Of a DNA stretch of 64,000 bases, positions 50,114 through 59,561 are shown in pieces; the first letter of the stretch is position 1; the number at the start of each line of letters is the position of its first letter. Position numbers and translations under genes: made by a program. Source of the DNA: a virus; IMG/VR virus record IMGVR_UViG_3300022602_000058, positions 26,085 to 90,084 of that record. One strand, 5' to 3'. The notes below the pieces were generated by a model that had not been told where the DNA came from, searched no databases, and saw only the letters and a program-made list of their open reading frames with translations.

Positions 50114-51847
50114 CTAGTTCGTTTGTAATGTTAAATTCCACTTATTAACAAGATAATTCTGTACTAACGCTATTTCATCCGGTGTAAGAGGCTTGTTAAA
50201 TATCATGAATTCAGAGATTTCTGTATCAGTTAAGTAACTATTATAGTATGCATCACTTGTACCGAGAAGCCCAAATACAAGTCCATCATTACCTCCTCCC
50301 CCAATTGTACCTGTATCATATGTACCAGGGGCTACGTACTGCCCATAAACTGGGTTAGTACCGCCGGAGAGGAAAGAACTTAATGTTGATGTATAGAGGT
50401 TCAGGAAATTAACAGGAGGTGTTACAGTATTATCTCGTTTAATAATAGCTGTATCAGCGGTAAAATATGCTGTAGCATTTTCATTACCGCTTATGGTTAC
50501 AGAAAATAAACTGTATGTAGCTAGATTTTGTGAAATTGGCCCGGTAGTAACAGGCTGATAGATACCATTACTTGCATCAAATGCGCTTGTACTAAAGTAA
50601 AAGCTCGTATCACCTTGTTCTACGACAACAGAAGCGTTATTTGTAACACCAGAAGGTGATTGAAGAGATACATTAACATACGGGAGATAGTTCAAGCCAT
50701 CACCCTGACTATTTCGTACCTGTTCATCAGTATTTAAATCGTACGCAAATAAAGTATCATGTGTACCAATTTGATTTATCTTCATTACTGCAAAAACAGT
50801 AAATCCTGGTACACTACCAGTACGATTATAAAAAATACTATCAATATAATTTGGCCCACCGACCGGTAGAGCATACAAGTACTGATTATTTATCACATTA
50901 CCCTGACCGGCAGCGCGAAAACGTACACACTTTCTTTTTGATTGGCTGTTAGCCGGGTATTCAAAAATAGGAGACTGCGAACCATCATTTGCATTACAGA
51001 AATAATTATTTCCATAGACACTCTTATCGTACCATAAAAAGACACGTCCAAATGAATCTTTACTAATTGTTGTTTCATCTGAAGCATCCAACCAAGTAAT
51101 TAAATTATACGCTGGTATAGATACATTTGGATCAAACGGGTATATGGTCGGATAGTTAGTATCAACAGTGCTTAGAACGCGTGCGACTGTGAGATACGCA
51201 GGATTTTCTAATTCAAATATATTTTGTGTTTCGGTAGTAGATAGCTGTGGAGTATTACTTATGAGATGAATATCATCAAAATCATAGATTGAACTAGGTA
51301 CGGATGATAGACTAATATTGTAAATCCAGCGAGTGAGATTACTGTAAAATGCTGTAACCGATGGATTAAAAGTTGTTATAGTAGAATTACTCAACGGAAA
51401 ATAATTATGAGTAATAGATGTACCAGCTGGAGTGCTTGCAGAGGCTGGTTGACCTTGTGTTGTTGCTTGTAAGCTTAGAGTATTACCTACAACTAGGTCC
51501 TGTGTACCATCGCCGAAATTATATACTATTTTTAATAATGGAACGTTTGAACTATAAAGATCACTAGGATCAAATGTAATTGAATACGGTCCTTTAAGAA
51601 GACCAAGTGAAATATCCGTTACAAAGTCTCTTACAAGATATCCCCACGGGGTATAATCTGTATCATCAGCTGTTGCAGTAGGTAGACCTGTGCTATAATT
51701 GTAATCTGAACCATCATCTGTCGACAGATATGTATAATTGGTACCGTAAGGATCGTTTTGTGTTGTATTCCAAATCTGTCCACCATCTAAGACTTGTGGT
51801 ATACCATACAATGCATTACCGCTTAATATTACCGTAAGAGATTTCAC
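50114..51847 (-). CDS. Structural protein with PKD-like and lectin-like domains
   Basis: 577 residues, GTG start 7 bases after TAAGTA. N-terminal PKD-like strand set (LLKIVYNFGDGTQDLVVGN, then ITHNYFPL). The second half is a LamG-like jelly roll: NLITWLDASDETTISKDSFGRVFLWYDKS, FTVFAVMKINQIGTHDTLFAYD, and the end DTEISEFMIFNKPLTPDEIALVQNYLVNKWNL, a common end of such domains. Likely sugar or surface binding. Confidence 0.65.
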   Translation of the reverse strand: MKSLTVILSGNALYGIPQVLDGGQIWNTTQNDPYGTNYTYLSTDDGSDYNYSTGLPTATADDTDYTPWGYLVRDFVTDISLGLLKGPYSITFDPSDLYSSNVPLLKIVYNFGDGTQDLVVGNTLSLQATTQGQPASASTPAGTSITHNYFPLSNSTITTFNPSVTAFYSNLTRWIYNISLSSVPSSIYDFDDIHLISNTPQLSTTETQNIFELENPAYLTVARVLSTVDTNYPTIYPFDPNVSIPAYNLITWLDASDETTISKDSFGRVFLWYDKSVYGNNYFCNANDGSQSPIFEYPANSQSKRKCVRFRAAGQGNVINNQYLYALPVGGPNYIDSIFYNRTGSVPGFTVFAVMKINQIGTHDTLFAYDLNTDEQVRNSQGDGLNYLPYVNVSLQSPSGVTNNASVVVEQGDTSFYFSTSAFDASNGIYQPVTTGPISQNLATYSLFSVTISGNENATAYFTADTAIIKRDNTVTPPVNFLNLYTSTLSSFLSGGTNPVYGQYVAPGTYDTGTIGGGGNDGLVFGLLGTSDAYYNSYLTDTEISEFMIFNKPLTPDEIALVQNYLVNKWNLTLQTN

Positions 51848-51854
51848 TATTAAT

Positions 51855-51860
51855 TACTTA
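51855..51860 (-). promoter_or_regulatory. Late-type element, TAAGTA variant
   Basis: AATAAGTAATTAATA then GTG on the minus strand; spacer 7. Confidence 0.45.
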
Positions 51861-51892
51861 TTAAAGTAATACAGAGCTACAAGTCTTTAATT

Positions 51893-52312
51893 TTACATGA
51901 AAAACACATAAACATCATCACCTACAATAGAAGTTGACATATGTTTAAATCCAAACTTTGATTCGTTAATACCCTTTACAAAGTCCGGCCATTCCTTAAT
52001 AGATGTTTTAGCCACTTTTCCTGAAATATCTGCAGGTAAAACTTTATTGAAGATTGCTTCAATATGTTGTAGTATATTACTTTTAATTGCAAAATCATAT
52101 AATAGTGATCCAACATCTTGCTTATGTATTGATACGTATGTGGATATTACGTTTCTACAACTACAATTTGCATTAGATGAGGCACTTTCAATATCTGCAG
52201 CAATAGAAGGTGCAGCTTCCTTAAAAAGTGCTTTAAAACCAGAGTCAATAGTTATTACTTGTAATATAACATTACCTAATAACGTTGAATCTATAAAATC
52301 CTGCTTTGTCAT
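51893..52312 (-). CDS. Unknown small protein
   Basis: 139 residues, helical (TLLGNVILQVITIDSGFKALFKEAAPSIAADIESASSN) with cysteines in SNANCSCRNVIS. No family recognised. Starts 3 bases after the next upstream gene's stop and has no own late promoter, so it is co-transcribed with it. Confidence 0.55.
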   Translation of the reverse strand: MTKQDFIDSTLLGNVILQVITIDSGFKALFKEAAPSIAADIESASSNANCSCRNVISTYVSIHKQDVGSLLYDFAIKSNILQHIEAIFNKVLPADISGKVAKTSIKEWPDFVKGINESKFGFKHMSTSIVGDDVYVFFM

Positions 52313-52315
52313 ATA

Positions 52316-52627
52316 TTAATTTATAAAATTAACTGACTGTGTTCCAGTTTTTTTCTTATAAAGAAAAGCTGCAAATAAATGAGCTACAAGCCCACAAAAA
52401 ATATTTGTAAGAAGTGGAATTTTAATATCTAGATATATTGGATTATATAAAAATGATGTAAGCAGTCCAAACCAAAATGACGCACATTCCGGGCATTGTA
52501 ACGGTACTCTTATATAAGGAATATATGAAATCTTATTACGTACCGGTTTAAAGATATCAGAAAAACTATACATATATGATACGCTTAAGCTTAAGCATAT
52601 AAAATATAGTAAATTTAAAAAATACAT
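52316..52627 (-). CDS. Membrane protein with CPxC-FW motif (DUF1360-like)
   Basis: 103 residues. Three likely membrane spans: about 4-22, 49-62 and 72-90. Between them QCPECASFWFGLL resembles the 'C-P-x-C-x-x-F-W-x-G' motif of small membrane proteins of the DUF1360 type, found in phages and bacteria. A role in the virion is unlikely; perhaps a membrane-modifying protein. One-base overlap with the next gene. Confidence 0.55.
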   Translation of the reverse strand: MYFLNLLYFICLSLSVSYMYSFSDIFKPVRNKISYIPYIRVPLQCPECASFWFGLLTSFLYNPIYLDIKIPLLTNIFCGLVAHLFAAFLYKKKTGTQSVNFIN

Positions 52628-53028
52628 TATACCACAAATTTAACCTGCCCGGTAGGTGTCGAAATAACAGCAGGTGTACCTGGATTTGGTGACGAAACAA
52701 CCACAGAGAAGGTACTGTACGGTAATGCTTCAGGTGTCAACGATACTGTAACAGGTATATTGAGACTGTCATTAGCTGCTGCAATTATATTGCTATAGTC
52801 AGTAGATTCGGTTGCGATTATTTTCTGAACAACTGGGTATATAAGCTTTGCAACCTGTGTATTAAAATCTTGAGTTGGATCAAATATTGATAAATCGTAA
52901 CTATACGCAGGATATTGATCTGGAGCATTTTTAAATAATGGTGAATGTGGTCTAATAACAATTTGACCTGTTTCCTCATTAATTGAATCAATAATAAAGC
53001 TTACATCTGCTACAGAAGGGGTACTCAT
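52627..53028 (-). CDS. Small fibre-region protein
   Basis: 133 residues, beta-rich: IIDSINEETGQIVIRPHSPLFK, SVVVSSPNPGTPAVISTPTGQVKFVV. May be a fibre tip or hinge protein. TAAATA lies 9 bases before the ATG and overlaps the end of the upstream adhesin gene. Unknown. Confidence 0.6.
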   Translation of the reverse strand: MSTPSVADVSFIIDSINEETGQIVIRPHSPLFKNAPDQYPAYSYDLSIFDPTQDFNTQVAKLIYPVVQKIIATESTDYSNIIAAANDSLNIPVTVSLTPEALPYSTFSVVVSSPNPGTPAVISTPTGQVKFVV

Positions 53029-53037
53029 AATATATGT

Positions 53038-53043
53038 TATTTA
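53038..53043 (-). promoter_or_regulatory. Late-type promoter
   Basis: AATAAATAACATATATT then ATG on the minus strand; spacer 9. It overlaps the stop codon of the adhesin gene. Confidence 0.6.
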
Positions 53044-53907
53044 TTTCAGAAGTCCTAAAACGCTACCTGTATTCGTAAAGCTTGCAACATAGATCGTACC
53101 ATCTAAATAGTACCCCGGTGATCCACCCTTTCCACCGGCACTAGTATATCCTCTCTGACCGGCCTGACCATTAGAACCCGGTCCACCAAAAGTACCACCT
53201 TGACCACCGTACCCGCCGTAATTAACACCGGGATTTATCGCACCTGCAGCTTGATTATATCCTTGACCAAGACTACCAGCTGATCCATTAGCATCTAAAC
53301 TTCCACCATAGAAACATTGATATGATGGGTTAACCCCTGGGCAAAAAGCACACGCACAGCAATTCTGCCCACCGCACCCACCACATGAATCACCACCACA
53401 GCTTCCACCGCCACCGCCACCGCCGCCGCCGCTGTAAATATTTCCCGTATTAATTATTGTACAAACATTTTGTAATAAAATTACATCACCACCATTACCA
53501 CCAGCGCTACCTGCAGTCTGTGATAAAGGTGTACAGCAGCCACCAGCACCACAACAACCTGTATACGCACACCCCGACACGCCACCGGCACCACCACGTA
53601 CACCACCGGCACCCTGCAAAGAACCATTATTTGTGAGTGTAATTCTATCTCTGGTTGGATGAAAATTTGCTATAGTAATTACAGGCTTAGTAGGATCAGA
53701 TGAACCCACAACAACGCCGTTATTAATAATTATGCGTAGGTTTAAACTAGCATTTACACTTTTGATTATATTTTGACTAATGAGATACGATCTTATATCA
53801 AAAGCTTTGCCTGGTTGTAGAGTTGTAGTATCAACACTACTTGTAAATGTGTATGTTATAGTTGCACCAGAATCAGCTGTTGTACCAATAATGTTAGGAA
53901 TTGACAT
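53041..53907 (-). CDS. Glycine- and cysteine-rich adhesin (gp38-type)
   Basis: 288 residues. The N-terminal 80 residues are beta-type (ATITYTFTSSVDTTTLQPGKAFDIRSY). After that are Gly-rich runs (GGVRGGAGGVSG, SAGGNGGDV, GGGGGGGGGSCGGDSCGG, GGQGGTFGGPGSNGQ), the layout of T2/S16-type gp38 adhesins with polyglycine-II bundles and variable loops. Unusually, it holds 14 cysteines, 8 within 31 residues. It directly follows a long fibre gene (8-base gap), like gp37-gp38 in T4-like phages. Confidence 0.7.
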   Translation of the reverse strand: MSIPNIIGTTADSGATITYTFTSSVDTTTLQPGKAFDIRSYLISQNIIKSVNASLNLRIIINNGVVVGSSDPTKPVITIANFHPTRDRITLTNNGSLQGAGGVRGGAGGVSGCAYTGCCGAGGCCTPLSQTAGSAGGNGGDVILLQNVCTIINTGNIYSGGGGGGGGGSCGGDSCGGCGGQNCCACAFCPGVNPSYQCFYGGSLDANGSAGSLGQGYNQAAGAINPGVNYGGYGGQGGTFGGPGSNGQAGQRGYTSAGGKGGSPGYYLDGTIYVASFTNTGSVLGLLK

Positions 53908-53914
53908 AAGAATT

Positions 53915-56491
53915 TTATGCTAAATCACCGAATAATACCCAACCGAATGTGCTATTCCACGTTAAAGTGGCAGCAGAGTATCTAGCTGATAATTTAGTTA
54001 GACTATAAGCCTGATTAATAGTACCGCCGGTGAATGTAACATCTCCTGTATTTGTTCTAATAATAGTTACCTGAAAACCGTTTCTCACTGTAGCACCAGC
54101 GATCGTAACATTATGTGCTGCAGTACTATTCATATAAATTGTACCACCACAATCACTATCAAGAACAGTGTAATCAGCATCTGTAACAGTCTTTGTTGGA
54201 GCCCCCGCAGATGTCGTACCACTAGAATTAATATTACCAGTTGCATTAATACTACCACTAGAATTAATATTACCAGTTGCATTAATACTACCACTAGAAT
54301 TAATATTACCAGTTGCATTAATACTACCATTAACGTCTAAGGCTTGTGCAGGATTTGTGTTATTAATACCGACACGATTGTTGGTATTACTATCAACGTA
54401 TAATGTTGTTGTAGACCCTGCATTATTCTGAAAGAATGTTCCGCCACCTGTAGGCGGTCTAAGAGCTAAATTACTACCATCACCATAATAATATCCTGTA
54501 CCACCGACAATGACTCTACCACCATCGACTTGTATGTTACCATTAACTTCTAATTTCTGTGCTGGGCTAGGTGTACCGATACCCACATTGCCATTTGAGG
54601 CAATACGCATACGTTCTAAACTATTTACACCATCCCAGAAATAAAGATTATTATCACCTGCTGCGCCTATATCCGTACCTATTTCAAAAGATGGATTATA
54701 ATTTTTTTGGAATTGAATTGTATTTTTCCACTGACTACCGATTGTATTATTTAGATATAATATTGGTTGACCGCTATTTCTAATTACACCATTACCAACA
54801 ACCTCAAGAGATTGACTAGGTGATAGCGTACCTACACCAACATTACCGTTACTTGATATGTACATTGCACTTAGTTGAGGATTACCTACTGTAAATAATG
54901 TATTACCGTTTGAAACAACGTTAAGTAGTGCAGGTGATATACCAAATCCGTAACTACCAACACTAGTTCCTGAATCAAATAAACGAATTGTGTTTGTCTG
55001 ACCAGGTGCACCAACAGTCGATGTACCAAAGGAAAGTGGCGCACCAGGTGTAGTTGTACCAATACCTACATTGCCACCACTTGTATATGATAATACATTA
55101 CCAGCGGTATTATCATATAAATTAGTAACATCGCCGTTTCTATAGAAAGCACTAGAACGTCCATTTCCGTTTCTATCATAGGCTGTAAAGCTACCATTTG
55201 TACTACAAGCATTAAATCCATTATTTGCTGCTATACTGCCACCTGCTGTTATACTACCTGGTGCACTTAAATTATTAACGTACGTGTAGTTAACTTGTGA
55301 TGCACTTAAATTTGATCCAAGAATAAAGGTATTTTGGTATCCTTTAGTATCATTAGCAGATCCACCTGCAACAAATGAATAATTGCTAGAAGCAGTATTG
55401 CATAAGCCACCAGTAACAACAGAGCGTACACCAGAAGCTGTATTACATTTTCCACCACCAATAAACGCACTACTATTACTTGCAACATTTGTATAACCTG
55501 CTGCAATAGCAGCATTATATCCACTAGCAATATTTGCCGTACCACCACCAATAGAAGCACCGTAACCTGATGCTGTATTACAAACGCCACCAGCAACATT
55601 TGAATAAAAACTTGTAGCACGGTTACTGAAACCACCTGTAACGTTACTATAGTTACCAGATGCTGTGTTGCAGGTACCTCCTAAAACACTTGAATAATAT
55701 CCTGAAGCAGTATTAAAATTACCGCCACCGACATTAGAGGCTGAGCCTGTTGCAGTATTGGTACCATGTGCTGGTATAATTGATGAAACAGGGGCATTGT
55801 ATGTATAGGTAAGATATGAAAAGGAACTAACAACATTATAGGCAGTTTGCCAGTTACCACTATTAGCGGACATCGTTGAATATGTACTCTGCCAAATACC
55901 ACTATTGGCTGTAAGATTAGAATAAGAATTTGTCCATGCAGCGCTATTTGATGTAAGGTTTAAATAACTACTCGTCCAACTAGCACTATTAGCTAGGGAA
56001 TTAACATAAACACTATTCCATTGATCACTATTACCTGCACTTGTAAAGACAGAATTTGTCGAAGAAAGATTATTTACTAATGTAAAACCTGTTATTGATG
56101 CGGTAATATTTGAACCAAGAATAAACGAATTATTACCTGTTAATGTATTATTAATACCACCAAGGATTCCAGAATAATTACTAGATAGATAAATGGTATT
56201 TGTACCGATATTATACGCCGGTATTGCTATTGTCGTAGTACCAGGAACTAGAATGAGTGGGTAGGAGCTAACAGGGTTATTAAGAGTAAAAACAGGTGTT
56301 GATGGCCATAGACTATCATTAATCTTTGGACCATAATATAAACCTGTATTTGAATCTACATAAAAATCTGCTGATAGTCCAAGAAAATTACTTGGAGGGC
56401 CTGCTGAAACATATATAATACTACCTCTATTACCTGTACATAAAGCGGTAATGGCTGGGACGTTTAGTGAAAGTGTAGCTGCAATGGCCAT
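53915..56491 (-). CDS. Long tail fibre with YadA-head-type repeats
   Basis: 858 residues, TAAATA 9 bases before ATG. About 90-230 is helical/spacer (SASWTSSYLNLTSNSAAWTN). About 250-400 has repeats of the form G-G-x-x-N-T-A-S-G-x-Y-S-x-V (GGNFNTASGYYSSVLGG, GGTCNTASGNYSNV), like YadA/Hep_Hag beta-roll units, capped by NTFILGSNLSAS. Then fibre beta modules (VGIGTTTPG, GGTGYYYGDGSNLALRPPTGG), three tandem 12-residue units (GSINATGNINSS) and a C-terminal knob. No chaperone at the end; the next gene is the adhesin. Confidence 0.75.
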   Translation of the reverse strand: MAIAATLSLNVPAITALCTGNRGSIIYVSAGPPSNFLGLSADFYVDSNTGLYYGPKINDSLWPSTPVFTLNNPVSSYPLILVPGTTTIAIPAYNIGTNTIYLSSNYSGILGGINNTLTGNNSFILGSNITASITGFTLVNNLSSTNSVFTSAGNSDQWNSVYVNSLANSASWTSSYLNLTSNSAAWTNSYSNLTANSGIWQSTYSTMSANSGNWQTAYNVVSSFSYLTYTYNAPVSSIIPAHGTNTATGSASNVGGGNFNTASGYYSSVLGGTCNTASGNYSNVTGGFSNRATSFYSNVAGGVCNTASGYGASIGGGTANIASGYNAAIAAGYTNVASNSSAFIGGGKCNTASGVRSVVTGGLCNTASSNYSFVAGGSANDTKGYQNTFILGSNLSASQVNYTYVNNLSAPGSITAGGSIAANNGFNACSTNGSFTAYDRNGNGRSSAFYRNGDVTNLYDNTAGNVLSYTSGGNVGIGTTTPGAPLSFGTSTVGAPGQTNTIRLFDSGTSVGSYGFGISPALLNVVSNGNTLFTVGNPQLSAMYISSNGNVGVGTLSPSQSLEVVGNGVIRNSGQPILYLNNTIGSQWKNTIQFQKNYNPSFEIGTDIGAAGDNNLYFWDGVNSLERMRIASNGNVGIGTPSPAQKLEVNGNIQVDGGRVIVGGTGYYYGDGSNLALRPPTGGGTFFQNNAGSTTTLYVDSNTNNRVGINNTNPAQALDVNGSINATGNINSSGSINATGNINSSGSINATGNINSSGTTSAGAPTKTVTDADYTVLDSDCGGTIYMNSTAAHNVTIAGATVRNGFQVTIIRTNTGDVTFTGGTINQAYSLTKLSARYSAATLTWNSTFGWVLFGDLA
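54218..54325 (-). repeat. Three tandem 36-bp units in fibre gene
   Basis: Three exact tandem copies of a 36-bp unit (54218-54253, 54254-54289, 54290-54325), each coding for the 12 residues GSINATGNINSS in the long fibre. An in-frame change in copy number would change shaft length. Confidence 0.9.
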
Positions 56492-56500
56492 GTCTATGAT

Positions 56501-56506
56501 TATTTA
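56501..56506 (-). promoter_or_regulatory. Late-type promoter of long fibre gene
   Basis: AATAAATAATCATAGAC then ATG on the minus strand; spacer 9. Confidence 0.65.
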
Positions 56507-56534
56507 TTCCTTAGTATTTGTTTTTTAAACAATA

Positions 56535-57563
56535 CTAGGCGTGTAGTGTTACGTTAACATAACGGTCACCTGACGTGTAAGGCGCACCAGGATCAGCTGG
56601 TTCAACCTCAATGAGCGGCTGACCTGCTGTAACTACAGGATTTACTGTCGTATGGTTGTCGTAATTATTTAAAATATTAAGTGTATCGTATGAGTAGAAG
56701 ATACCACCTGGATTAACGTATGTAAGCGTAGCATTAGCTGATAATGATGGGCTGTTTATATCATATGTATAGGTATCTTGTGAAGCGTATGTAGTAAACG
56801 CACCGTTTATATTAAAATTTCTAATTTTAAAGATTGTATCTGCTACCTCACCGGTTGAAAACCCTATACCACATCTAACTGTTGGTGTATAATTAACAGG
56901 TGTACTGCTCAACGGAACACCATTTATAGTTACAGCTGTACTTGATAATAACGAGTTATTATAATTTGTAAAGCTATAGTCTAGATAATTTGTAAAAATT
57001 AGATCATTAGGTGATTTAATATCTACAATAACTCGTTGCCCGAAATCTGTTAATCTTACACGAATACGCTTAAAATCTGGTGTTTGACCGGCCGTTATTT
57101 GTTGATATAGACTAACATTTTTAGGATAAGCACGGTTATTTAAATTTAAAGTGTTAGTAATAAAGTCAAAATCATTATCTGAGTTAGAACGTAAGGCAAT
57201 GGAATTTGGTGTAATACTATCTAGGCCCGATTTAAAAAAAGTATTGTTACCGAAATTACCTGATATATCAAACCCTACACCCAGTCTACCGCCTTGTAAT
57301 CCCTTGCTGTTATTGCTATCGTATATAGGTATACCTGTTGCATCAACATTATAAACTGAACTATATGCTAACCCTGGACCGGGCCCGCCACCCTGGGCGT
57401 TAGGTGCAGAGGTATCATAGAAGAAAACACAAAAACCTTCACTACCGTTCATACTAGGTCCATAACATGCGTAATCAAAAGATACAACTATATCTTTAGT
57501 TATATCCAAATACCGTTGAAACGTAACTGAACCAGCGACTGTATTTGGTGGTAAAATATACAT
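56535..57563 (-). CDS. Lectin-like adhesin
   Basis: 342 residues with a likely L-type lectin domain in the first 230: DIVVSFDYACYGPSMNGSEGFCVFFYDT, GPGPGLAY, and GGRLGVGFDISGNFGNN, a pattern of legume-lectin-like jelly rolls ('G-x-x-V-x-F-D-x'). The C-terminal 100 residues form another beta region (SLSANATLTYVNPGG). It follows the YadA-type short fibre gene after 14 bases. Probably sugar binding on the host surface. Confidence 0.65.
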   Translation of the reverse strand: MYILPPNTVAGSVTFQRYLDITKDIVVSFDYACYGPSMNGSEGFCVFFYDTSAPNAQGGGPGPGLAYSSVYNVDATGIPIYDSNNSKGLQGGRLGVGFDISGNFGNNTFFKSGLDSITPNSIALRSNSDNDFDFITNTLNLNNRAYPKNVSLYQQITAGQTPDFKRIRVRLTDFGQRVIVDIKSPNDLIFTNYLDYSFTNYNNSLLSSTAVTINGVPLSSTPVNYTPTVRCGIGFSTGEVADTIFKIRNFNINGAFTTYASQDTYTYDINSPSLSANATLTYVNPGGIFYSYDTLNILNNYDNHTTVNPVVTAGQPLIEVEPADPGAPYTSGDRYVNVTLHA

Positions 57564-57577
57564 AGATTTAAACTATG

Positions 57578-58306
57578 TTAACTTGTATAAATGGGAATAT
57601 ATCCAAGTAAAACTCCTGACGAATTATAGATCGGAAATTTATTAGTAATAGTACCGTTTGTTGGTGTACCGACAACATTACCGATCCAAAGAGCACTTGT
57701 CGATGTCACACCTGTCGAGCTAATGTTATTAACATATGTGTAATTAGTTCGACTTGCACTTAACCCGGTACCAAGAATAAAAGTATTTGCATTACCGTTG
57801 TCTGTATTATTATAGCCGTTAGCAATGAAGGAATATCTACCCGACGCTGTATTTGTCTTACCGTTAAGTATACTAGAATAATATCCTGAGGCAGTATTAT
57901 TACTACCTATACCAATAAAATTTGTTCCGCTTAGTGCTGTATTATTCTGACCGCCTATAATAGTGGAAAATGATGTATTTGTTACATTACACTGACCGCC
58001 GATAATATTTGTAAATGGACCATTTGCGGTATTACAGAAACCGTTACCTATAAAAGAATTAGAACCTGAAACTGTAACTGTATTACAGCATCCACCAGAA
58101 ATATTTGAATATGCACCAATAGCGTTATTACTATTAATTACCGGTTGAACTGTACTAATACCCGAGCCAGCTTTGTATACATTAGTACTGTTAATAATGG
58201 CATATACATCTTGCCCGCCAGATAGAAATTTACCTGCTGTACTTATATCAGATTTTGCACTAAATGTACCGGTAGTAGTTGTATTATCAAGAAAATTAAG
58301 TGACAT
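57578..58306 (-). CDS. Short fibre with YadA-head-type repeats
   Basis: 242 residues. GGQDVYAIIN motif near 31 and then repeats of N-T-A/x-S-G-x-Y-S (GSNNTASGYYSSILNG, GKTNTASGRYSFI) and the cap NTFILGTGLSASRTNYTYVNNIS, shared with the long fibres. Two CC pairs in the repeat (GGCCNTV). TAAATA 12 bases before ATG. Looks like a short fibre or an accessory module that joins other fibre parts. Confidence 0.7.
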   Translation of the reverse strand: MSLNFLDNTTTTGTFSAKSDISTAGKFLSGGQDVYAIINSTNVYKAGSGISTVQPVINSNNAIGAYSNISGGCCNTVTVSGSNSFIGNGFCNTANGPFTNIIGGQCNVTNTSFSTIIGGQNNTALSGTNFIGIGSNNTASGYYSSILNGKTNTASGRYSFIANGYNNTDNGNANTFILGTGLSASRTNYTYVNNISSTGVTSTSALWIGNVVGTPTNGTITNKFPIYNSSGVLLGYIPIYTS

Positions 58307-58318
58307 ATAATATAATAG

Positions 58319-58324
58319 TATTTA
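58319..58324 (-). promoter_or_regulatory. Late-type promoter
   Basis: GATAAATACTATTAT, almost the extended T4 late consensus, then ATG 12 bases after the hexamer on the minus strand. Confidence 0.7.
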
Positions 58325-58361
58325 TCAACCAGTCCTTTATATTAATAGAGGTATTCATAAA

Positions 58362-59561
58362 CTATTGAGTAGGCCCGACAGGTGCATTACCAGTTATACT
58401 ACCATTTATAAAATTTTTACCTATAATAGAATATCCCGGGTTTTGCTTACTACTATCACTACCTGGCCCGCCAGCTAGAACACCATTATTTATTATAGTT
58501 GTCAAGCTTGTGAGTGTGAGAGCAGGTCCTCCTGGTAGATCTGGTGTATACGATATTGAAGCGCCACCATCGTCACCACCCTTACCGAATCCACTATTCC
58601 AATTATTATCATTTACACCACCGCCGTCACCGCCCTTACCACCGCCACTACCTGAGCTACCGCCACTACCATTTACACCACCACCACCCCCCCCACCGGG
58701 TGTAGCAATATTGGTACCGTTAACACTTATGTAACCACCGCTACCTGATGTACCACCCTTTGCTGCAACACCTCGCTTACCACCAGATCCAGCGTCTCCG
58801 CCACCACCACCTGCACCACCACCAAACTTCACAATATCACCAGCCTTTACTGCAACAGTACCACTTGCACTGCTTCCTCTACCACCACTACCACCTGCCT
58901 TTTGACCAGCGTCACCAGGGCCTCCACCTGCTCCACCACCTCCACCACCGGCGACAAAATAACTAATTGATGTTTGACCTTCATTTACTGTAATTGTACC
59001 GCTTCCACTATAACTCTTAACCGGTGTCTTATTGGTAGCCCCAATTATTGTACCATTATTAACAAGTTGTAATGTTGTATACTGATTGAACGATGATAAT
59101 CCATTTGAACTCGTTCCCATGATAATTGCTGGTGAGCTTACAGATGTTGAGCCGACAACACTGTTATTTGTTAGAATAATGACAAATGGTATGTTTGGCT
59201 CAGTTAAGCTATGACCATAGTTTTGTCGAGCGTAGGTACTGGCATTATCAAAAACGTTATAGTTGTTAACAGGTGTAGTTATTGCAAGTAAAATAGGAAA
59301 TGCAAAACGTTTACCATGAAAAGGATCAAAATTGATTCTTTTAGTTATTGAAATAGGAAGTGATGGATTAGATGGTGTTACAGTTTGCTGTAATGCCAGC
59401 GATGAACCACCAGGTGTATATGTTTTAAATAAATCACCATAATATGTATCTACTGCAACACGCGAACCATCAGAGTATGACTGATACAAATACAAAGCGT
59501 CAGCTATAGCCTGTAGTGATAATGGACCACTAGAAGGTAGTGAATTAATATTATTAGGCAT
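58362..59561 (-). CDS. Glycine-rich adhesin (gp38-type)
   Basis: 399 residues. N-terminal 200 residues are a beta-domain (KRINFDPFHGKRFAFPILLA, EPNIPFVIILTN). From about 205 are Gly-rich runs (AGGGGGGAGGGPGDAG, GGSGGRGSSASG, GGAGGGGGDAGSGG, GGGGGGGVNGSGG) ended by a beta segment, GGPALTLTSLTTIINNG. Like the adhesin of gp37/38 pairs; it follows the fibre of 59577-62003 after 15 bases. Contains a C8/G8 homopolymer tract (58687-58694) in the Gly codons. TAAATA 9 bases before ATG. Confidence 0.7.
   Translation of the reverse strand: MPNNINSLPSSGPLSLQAIADALYLYQSYSDGSRVAVDTYYGDLFKTYTPGGSSLALQQTVTPSNPSLPISITKRINFDPFHGKRFAFPILLAITTPVNNYNVFDNASTYARQNYGHSLTEPNIPFVIILTNNSVVGSTSVSSPAIIMGTSSNGLSSFNQYTTLQLVNNGTIIGATNKTPVKSYSGSGTITVNEGQTSISYFVAGGGGGGAGGGPGDAGQKAGGSGGRGSSASGTVAVKAGDIVKFGGGAGGGGGDAGSGGKRGVAAKGGTSGSGGYISVNGTNIATPGGGGGGGVNGSGGSSGSGGGKGGDGGGVNDNNWNSGFGKGGDDGGASISYTPDLPGGPALTLTSLTTIINNGVLAGGPGSDSSKQNPGYSIIGKNFINGSITGNAPVGPTQ

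Noticed and set aside
54218-54325. CRISPR array
   Set aside because: The units are directly adjacent with no spacers and code for in-frame fibre repeats.
54113-54340. Repetitive frame opposite the fibre 36-bp repeats
   Set aside because: Mirror of the tandem repeat in the real fibre gene on the other strand.
58510-58966. Proline/histidine-rich frames opposite the Gly-rich adhesin
   Set aside because: Reverse-strand image of poly-Gly codons.
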